From contig NW_026461778.1 in assembly GCF_021730395.1 (NCBI RefSeq), positions 1-64,000 of the forward strand: DNA of 64,000 bases, in the 5' to 3' direction. The DNA is from Mercenaria mercenaria (lineage: Eukaryota; Mollusca; Bivalvia; Venerida; Veneridae). Below the pieces are notes generated by a model. It ran no database searches, was not told the origin of the DNA, and was given only the letters and a program-made list of their open reading frames with translations. Position numbers and translations under genes: made by a program. Below are positions 58,600 through 64,000 of this stretch, piece after piece (positions within the stretch are counted from its first letter, which is position 1; every line of letters begins with the position of its first letter).

Positions 58600-59136
58600 C
58601 TGAACAGCAAAAGAAACTATTCAGATGTATAACTTGGGTTTTTTTTAAAAAAAGGAAACAACTTAAATTTATAATCTTCGTACTACATTGCACTTGAAGA
58701 CATTCACGTGGTAAGTATAAATATCGACCAACCGTGAAGTCAGTAGTTCCACAATAGCCGTTTGGCACGAAATTTACGTGCGCGGGTAATTAATGATTTT
58801 CTTTGTGAAATTTTATTGTCATTGGAAACATTGATGATTGACTCACTCGAAAAACAGCATACAGTTTTAAAAAATATTGTTGGTTGCAGGATACGACTGA
58901 ATCAAATTCAGCGCAAGCGCGCAACTGGAATGTTACAATGCAACAGACGCGCAGAAGTTATAGCAAATTTTCGTGCAAAACGGCTATTGTGAGACTAATG
59001 ACTTCACGGTTGTTCGATTTTTAAAATAACATGTGATGTTCTTCAAGTTTAATTTGGTATGAAGAAAACAAGTAAAATTTATAAATTTAAGTTATTTATC
59101 AAAAAAACCCCAAGTTGTACATCTTTTGCTGTTCAG
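58600..59136. mobile_element. MITE with ~180-bp terminal inverted repeats and TA duplications
   Basis: CTGAACAGCAAAAG at 58600 is inverted as CTTTTGCTGTTCAG ending at 59136, with TA on both sides (58598-58599, 59137-59138). Similarity between the arms continues for about 180 bases, including ACCGTGAAGTCA and CAATAGCCGTTT near the inner ends. The 537-bp size, TA target and lack of a transposase fit a non-autonomous Tc1/mariner-type element. Confidence 0.8.
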
Positions 59137-59138
59137 TA

Positions 59139-60246
59139 TATATTAAGTATGTAGTAGACCAAATACCTTTCAAAATATCTTTCAAGTTAAGTACTGAATA
59201 GTAGTACTTCAGTAATACATTTCTTTTTAATTGATCACACAAGATATTATATATCTTAAATTTTCAATTAATTCACTATATGGGAAAAGGACCTTTCACC
59301 AATAAATTTTACCAAACTGTCTGTGAAAAGGAAACCTGTAATTTGTTCAGGATAATCAATATTAATTATTTGTTATCAAATAATAATGTTTAAATCAAAT
59401 AAGAGTACACAAATACAAAGTATAAACTTTGAACTTTGTATACTAGGTACCCGACTTTAACGTAAAACTCAAACACTGTATTATATACAAAATTTCTATT
59501 AATAGACCAATTTTAATCAATACTAAAATCAATACTACTTATAATGGGTATGTGGAAAAATACTGGAATCCGAAAATGTGCAGTATAACTTATAAATGGA
59601 GATCCAGAAACTGAATCAAAAGTAGGACAAGACTAAAAATAAAGACCACTGATTATAAACATAGTATCTAAGTACTGACTTGTATTTTTGTTATATATCT
59701 GGTTTTCAACACAGGTATCCTGCGGCTGAACATATAGCTGTCGTGTTTTGAACGTTATTTCTCATATTTGAAATTATTTACATTTTTAGTTACCAAATAC
59801 CCCAAAGCTTTCGATTTAAATGCTTCCTTAAATAATATTCAAAATTTTCCAGTGATATTAGGCCTGACGCCATTTTTTCAACAAACGGAACTGGACTGAG
59901 CCCGGCTTGGCAGTGATAACGCCTGTGGACACCGGGAATCTCGCTCTTTTTACCTTGTCAAGTTCATAGCTAAGCCGGTGTGTGTTTATCTCTTTGATTA
60001 GATACTGAAAAAAATGTATACATGTATTCAGTTAGGGAAACCAGTGTCGTAATTTTAAGGTTATAAAAAGCATTTTTGACAGCAGTTGTTTACTGTGTAT
60101 AAAGCCGGTGATATACACTCCTGAGATCACGTAAATATCGGTTAAAAATAGCTCGGTAAAATAAAGTTCTGGTTTCCCACTCTTATATTTTTCATTTAAC
60201 GACTTCCTTTTTAATAATTAACATGTTGTTATTTTGCTTATGTCGT
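59139..60246. other. Noncoding sequence upstream of IAP copy 3
   Basis: No gene supported. The last 90 bases (60190-60277) match the leader of copy 2 (43215-43298), including TTGCTTATGTCG, the TTCAG acceptor-like site and AAAATATTTAGC. Promoter elements were not identified. Confidence 0.5.
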
Positions 60247-60277
60247 CTTCAGAAAATATTTAGCAGATTATAAGAAG

Positions 60278-61231
60278 ATGGCCGGTGCTTCTTCAAACCC
60301 GAATAATTTAAAGGATTTTTATCATAATTTTAGTAAACGTTTTAGACGAAATCAAATACGCCGAAGTAATACGCATGGAATCGACATCTCCACAAATCAA
60401 CAAAACAATGGAGAACACTCTCAATGTGATAACCTAGGAATCTTAACTGATAAGCCAAAAAACAGCCGATATGTGACGCTTAAATCTCGAATTGGATCAT
60501 TTGTGAATTGGCCTGAGAATAAAACACAGGATAAAAATCAACTTGCAGCAGCTGGTTTCGCTTATACGGGTATGAATGACTTAGTAAGGTGTTTCTATTG
60601 TAGTATAGGTCTAAGCGACTGGCAAGAAGGTGCCTGTCCCTGGAAACAACATAGTCTGGCGAGTCCCGCTTGCGGTCATGTGATTCAATGCAAAGGTAAA
60701 GGATATATTAGAAGAATTCTAGGTGAACACAGTCAAGATTCCGAAGATGAAGTAGACGATTCAGCTGATTTTGTGGACACCGTGCAATTAGCTATAGCTA
60801 GGAACAAGGATGCAGTTAGTGCTGCCAGGGAATTTTGTACAGACGAAGATAACATAAAACAAGCTATAGAAACACTATTAAGAAAAGACTTACGGAGGAA
60901 TTTTTCAGCAGTTGAACTCGTGGAAACCATACAAGAAATTAAAGAGAGAAGTGTAAAGACAAATCAAACCGAACAATTTCCTGGTGATGAAGCGCTAAAT
61001 GATATTGAAACAGACGGAGACTCTTCAGAATCAGAGGAGGATATTGAAGAAAGTAATAGAAAGTTAAAAGATCCAGTAATTTGTAAAATATGTTTTGATG
61101 CAATTGCATGTATTATTACTCTACCATGTGGACATATGATTTGTTGCAGTCAATGTATTTCAGCATTCACAACATGTGCAATTTGCAGGGCACAAATAAA
61201 AGGCACTGTCCGAGCTCGTATGGCTGTATAG
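60278..61231 (+). CDS. BIR-RING inhibitor of apoptosis protein (IAP), copy 3
   Basis: A clean 317-residue single exon from ATG (MAGASSNPNN) to TAG. BIR at about 70-137 with C105, C108, H125 and C132; acidic linker (HSQDSEDEVDDSAD); UBA-like helical stretch at about 166-225; Ser/Asp/Glu spacer; C3HC4 RING with C269, C272, C284, H286, C290, C293, C300 and C303, ending KGTVRARMAV. Basic N terminus (KRFRRNQIRR). It is closest to copy 1 in the spacer and RING (long shared stretches from KERSVKTNQTEQF onward) and to copy 2 in the N terminus and leader, which hints at gene conversion. As in the other copies, XIAP BIR3 groove anchors E314 and W323 correspond to A119 and A128, and the CSIGL phrase replaces the usual CGGGL. 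Confidence 0.95.
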   Translation: MAGASSNPNNLKDFYHNFSKRFRRNQIRRSNTHGIDISTNQQNNGEHSQCDNLGILTDKPKNSRYVTLKSRIGSFVNWPENKTQDKNQLAAAGFAYTGMNDLVRCFYCSIGLSDWQEGACPWKQHSLASPACGHVIQCKGKGYIRRILGEHSQDSEDEVDDSADFVDTVQLAIARNKDAVSAAREFCTDEDNIKQAIETLLRKDLRRNFSAVELVETIQEIKERSVKTNQTEQFPGDEALNDIETDGDSSESEEDIEESNRKLKDPVICKICFDAIACIITLPCGHMICCSQCISAFTTCAICRAQIKGTVRARMAV

Positions 61232-61255
61232 TATTTCTAACATCATTTATTGACC

Positions 61256-61799
61256 AATGAAATGTGATTCAAAGTAAAGGTAAAGGATTTATAAGAAATA
61301 TTCTAGGAGAACAAAGTCAAGATGAAGAAGTTGACGATTCAGCTGATATTGTGGGCACTGTGCAGTTAGCTATCCTAAGGAACGAGGAGTCTGTCGTTGC
61401 TGCAAGGGAATATTGTACGGATGATAATATCTTCACAAGTGCTATACAATCATTGATAAGGAAGGACAAACACAAAAAGTTTTCAGTAGTTGAACTTGTG
61501 AAAACCGCGGAAGAAATTAAAGAAAGAATTGTAAATACAAATCAAAAAACACTTTCCTAGTGATGAAGAGCTAAATGCTGTTGAAACAGATAAAGACTGT
61601 TTAAAACCAGAGGAGGATATTGAAGAAATCAATAGAAAGTTAAAAGATCCAGTAACTTGTAAAATATGTTTTGATGCAATTGCATGTATTATTACTCTAC
61701 CCTATTGTCATATGGTTTGTAGCAGTCAATGTTTTCCAGCACTCACTAAATGCGCAGAGCACAAATAAAAGGCACTGTCCGAGCTCGTATGACCGTATA
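61256..61799 (+). pseudogene. IAP pseudogene, 3' half, fused behind copy 3
   Basis: Similarity starts abruptly inside the BIR end (VIQSKGKGFIRNILGE), 25 bases after the stop of copy 3, and runs through the UBA-like region. It shifts frame near 61555, then continues through the acidic spacer to a damaged RING: LPYCHM replaces LPCGHM, VCSSQC replaces VCCSQC, and a deletion removes part of CAICRAQ. It ends at TATAA near 61799, followed by the shared 3' flank. The N terminus and most of the BIR are missing, so it arose from a recombination that joined two tandem IAP copies. Confidence 0.85.
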
Positions 61800-62060
61800 A
61801 TAATGCTTTTTATACATCATTCATTGACCAATGAAATACCATATTTTGTATTTGTGAGTGTCCTTTCTTCATCATCATTTCAAGTTTTCGGTTGTTAACC
61901 ATCGATGAACAATGTAACAAATGAACCAAACTCGTACTTGTTTTTTTCTGACTCGAGTAGTATATATGAATAATAAATTCAAACTGACAGACACATTACT
62001 ATTTTCTTATTATATATATTTTTATACATCAAACTGGCAGTCCTAATTAATTGATTATTT
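61800..62060 (+). repeat. IAP 3' flank shared with 20641-20910
   Basis: Matches the copy 1 flank through CATTCATTGACCAATGAAAT, CTTTCTTCATCATCATTTCA and GACTCGAGTAGTATATATGA, ending near CTGGCAGTCCTAATTAATT. Confidence 0.8.
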
Positions 62061-64000
62061 GCTGCTATAATAATTAAGACCAACAACGGACAAAAAACGA
62101 TAAAATAATTCACAGTTTTGCGTCTAAAGAAGGAATCATTTAAAAAATCACAAAAATGTATATTTTAAATATATTTTCATACTTTGGTTATCAAACTTAA
62201 ACAGTGACACATTCTTTATTAAGCAGTATACTTGTACGAATTAATAAAATTCGATTCGATTAATTTAACCTACTGCGTGACCGCGTACTAATTTTAGACC
62301 ATATTATCTACGTAATACGCAAACAGCTATTCATAGTAACCAATTGTAAACAAAATCATTAAAACTAGGACTGATAGGTAAAGTAGGCATATCGAAACTA
62401 AGAATAACATGTTTATTTTAGATCATATATCTGTCGTTTTAACTTGTGAATGGTCTAAAATAAACATACTCATGAATTATGACAATCTTATCGCATATAG
62501 ATGACCGCAGTTTATAAATGAAATTTCAAGAGTGATATTAATAAACTTATCTGTAACAAATCTGCATTGTATCTGTGATTTGGTTTATACTTAAAGTTTT
62601 ATATAAAGTATTTAAAATTTGAAATAACAAAAACTAATTAAAATTACTGTGACTGTTTTAAGAAAATCGGCTAATAATAACATACTATAAATTTAGACAA
62701 AAAGCATTGTGGATGACCATTTGAATAATTAGACATTTAATGAAGTTTCCATTTTGATTTTAACGACCATTCAATGTAGCTGTGTTTACTGGCATTGAAA
62801 ATTAGAGGTAAGTGGTGAAAATGTGTAACAATGACTGCTTAATCTATGTGTAAAGCTGTATAGTTTAGTTTGAATCTGGCTATGGATCTTAGGCAAGGTC
62901 GCTGACTTCGATTTTAGTTTTAAGTAGAGAGCTGTTTTTACTTATTACAATTACACAGAATGTTCATTGCAGGTGCCGATATATGAGAGAAGAGTATCAG
63001 TCTTTTTAGGCATTAATTGTAGATTTAAATCCCCAGTATAACATTTAAGGTATGGTTTTATTATTTTTAAACATGTTCTTTAAGTCTCTGTACCATCTCT
63101 GACTAGTATATGATGTGCCTGTTATTTTCCTAATTAAAATATTTATTTTATACATGCTTTTCTCTTCCAGTCAGCGGACTCAATTTGTATCACGTGACCG
63201 ACCAATACATTTCTATATTAGATACAATATATTTCATATAAGACAATGTTCTTATGTTACTGCAGACCCAGATAAAATAAATTCTAGCAAGCTGCAAATT
63301 TTATTGGCAAAACAGAACTTTCTTTTAAAGTTCAAACTTTTATTTATATACTGGTTACAGACCTGTAAATAGATTTAAAATACATACCTACTGTTTTGAC
63401 TGTTTGTCATTTGATTCACTGTGACTATCATTCAATTTTACAATGTACTTCATTTTGCAGAACCAACCATCGTACACATAACATTATCATTTTCAGGTAT
63501 CCACTACTTTCACCAAATTATCAAATCAGAAAGAGTTTCACCATGTTTTAAAAATGTTTAGACATTCATTTATTTCATAATAGACAATGACCCACGCAAT
63601 TATTTTTTTATCTTTTTGCAGATCAAGCACACATTATAGCCTGGTCAGTTCCCTAGATAAACTGGCTTTTGCCAAACTTCTTAATTTACAGGTCTATAAC
63701 TTACTGATTAACATAACAAAATGTGTCAGATTAGAATAAAGAATATTTATAGCATTTTTCTATAGAAAAGGGATCAAGTTGAAACGAAACACAATAAATG
63801 TAGATGCTCCTGCTGAATGGCATAAAACGACATACAAATTATCTGTAAAATAGTCCTGAACACTAACAGAAATGTTTAGCAAAAACGTTAAAAAATGAAA
63901 AATTAAGAGTTTTATTTTGACATTTTACCTGCTATGTTGTCAAAGTTGTGAATTAACTCTACTTATTTAACAAATAAAAATAATTATTTGTATGTTTTTA
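62061..64000. other. Noncoding tail of the window; unconfirmed exon-like bits
   Basis: AT-rich. Several short segments follow good acceptor-like tracts (TTTCTCTTCCAG near 63172, TTTTGCAG near 63462 and 63622), and 63174-63352 is open (RTQFVSRDRPIHFY...). I do not recognise any product, and donors are weak. Nothing firm. Confidence 0.3.

Larger units (their letters stand above)
52476..61263 (+). repeat. Segmental duplication unit B, ending in an IAP gene
   Basis: Aligns in order with unit A and, more weakly, unit C. It is the most compact unit and provides empty sites for the insertions in A and C. Its own additions are the gag-like fossil (56850-57938 and perhaps flanks) and the MITE at 58600-59136; its own rearrangement is the inversion at 52720-52850. 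It starts abruptly where the minus-strand LINE fragment ends. Confidence 0.8.

Noticed and set aside
58762-58992. 76-codon frame inside the 537-bp MITE
   Set aside because: Starts at TTG, spans the inverted arms and has no transposase motif.

Overview
The window looks like nuclear DNA of a bivalve mollusc, probably a venerid clam of the Mercenaria type. The evidence is AT-rich sequence with intron-like spacing, a local cluster of BIR-RING inhibitor-of-apoptosis (IAP) genes, tRNA-headed SINEs ending in 'GTTAAACCCAAAACAAACAAA'-type tails, pearl-like elements with tandem-repeat cores, and no bacterial gene organisation. Genus is inference; the bivalve call rests mainly on the repeat families and the IAP expansion.

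The host genes are IAPs: an intact single-exon gene at 19677-20645, a nearly intact copy at 43299-44266 with one base missing near its 5' end, an intact gene at 60278-61231, a decayed 5' fragment at 23672-24165, and a decayed 3' fragment at 61256-61799 fused to the 3' flank of the preceding gene. The three main genes sit at the 3' ends of three long units that can be aligned by eye in the same order: unit C (about 1.66-20.9 kb), unit A (about 27.4-44.3 kb) and unit B (about 52.5-61.3 kb). The cluster therefore grew by tandem segmental duplication, and the units diverged by insertions that can be polarised because the sister units keep empty sites.

The insertions are the second theme. Unit C took in a two-gene DNA transposon (THAP plus DDE transposase on -, SWIM plus YqaJ nuclease on +, exons interlocked on opposite strands, 4.36-8.67 kb), a 6-kb LINE (9.4-15.5 kb) and a SINE with a perfect 13-bp target duplication (15.6-15.9 kb). 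Unit A took in a pearl-like element (28.0-29.4 kb), a second tandem-repeat-rich element (30.7-32.8 kb), a foldback MITE (32.9-33.5 kb) and a 3-kb block (34.4-37.4 kb). Unit B carries a gag-like LTR-retroelement fossil (56.9-57.9 kb), a 537-bp MITE with long terminal inverted repeats (58.6-59.1 kb) and a micro-inversion (52.72-52.85 kb).

Between units A and B lie several SINEs, a 293-bp-arm near-perfect inverted repeat (46.86-47.59 kb), a MITE (50.25-50.50 kb) and a LINE reverse-transcriptase fragment on - (51.84-52.47 kb). Nothing else in the window is convincingly coding. Open frames that begin at TTG or GTG were not accepted as starts, because this is eukaryotic DNA.
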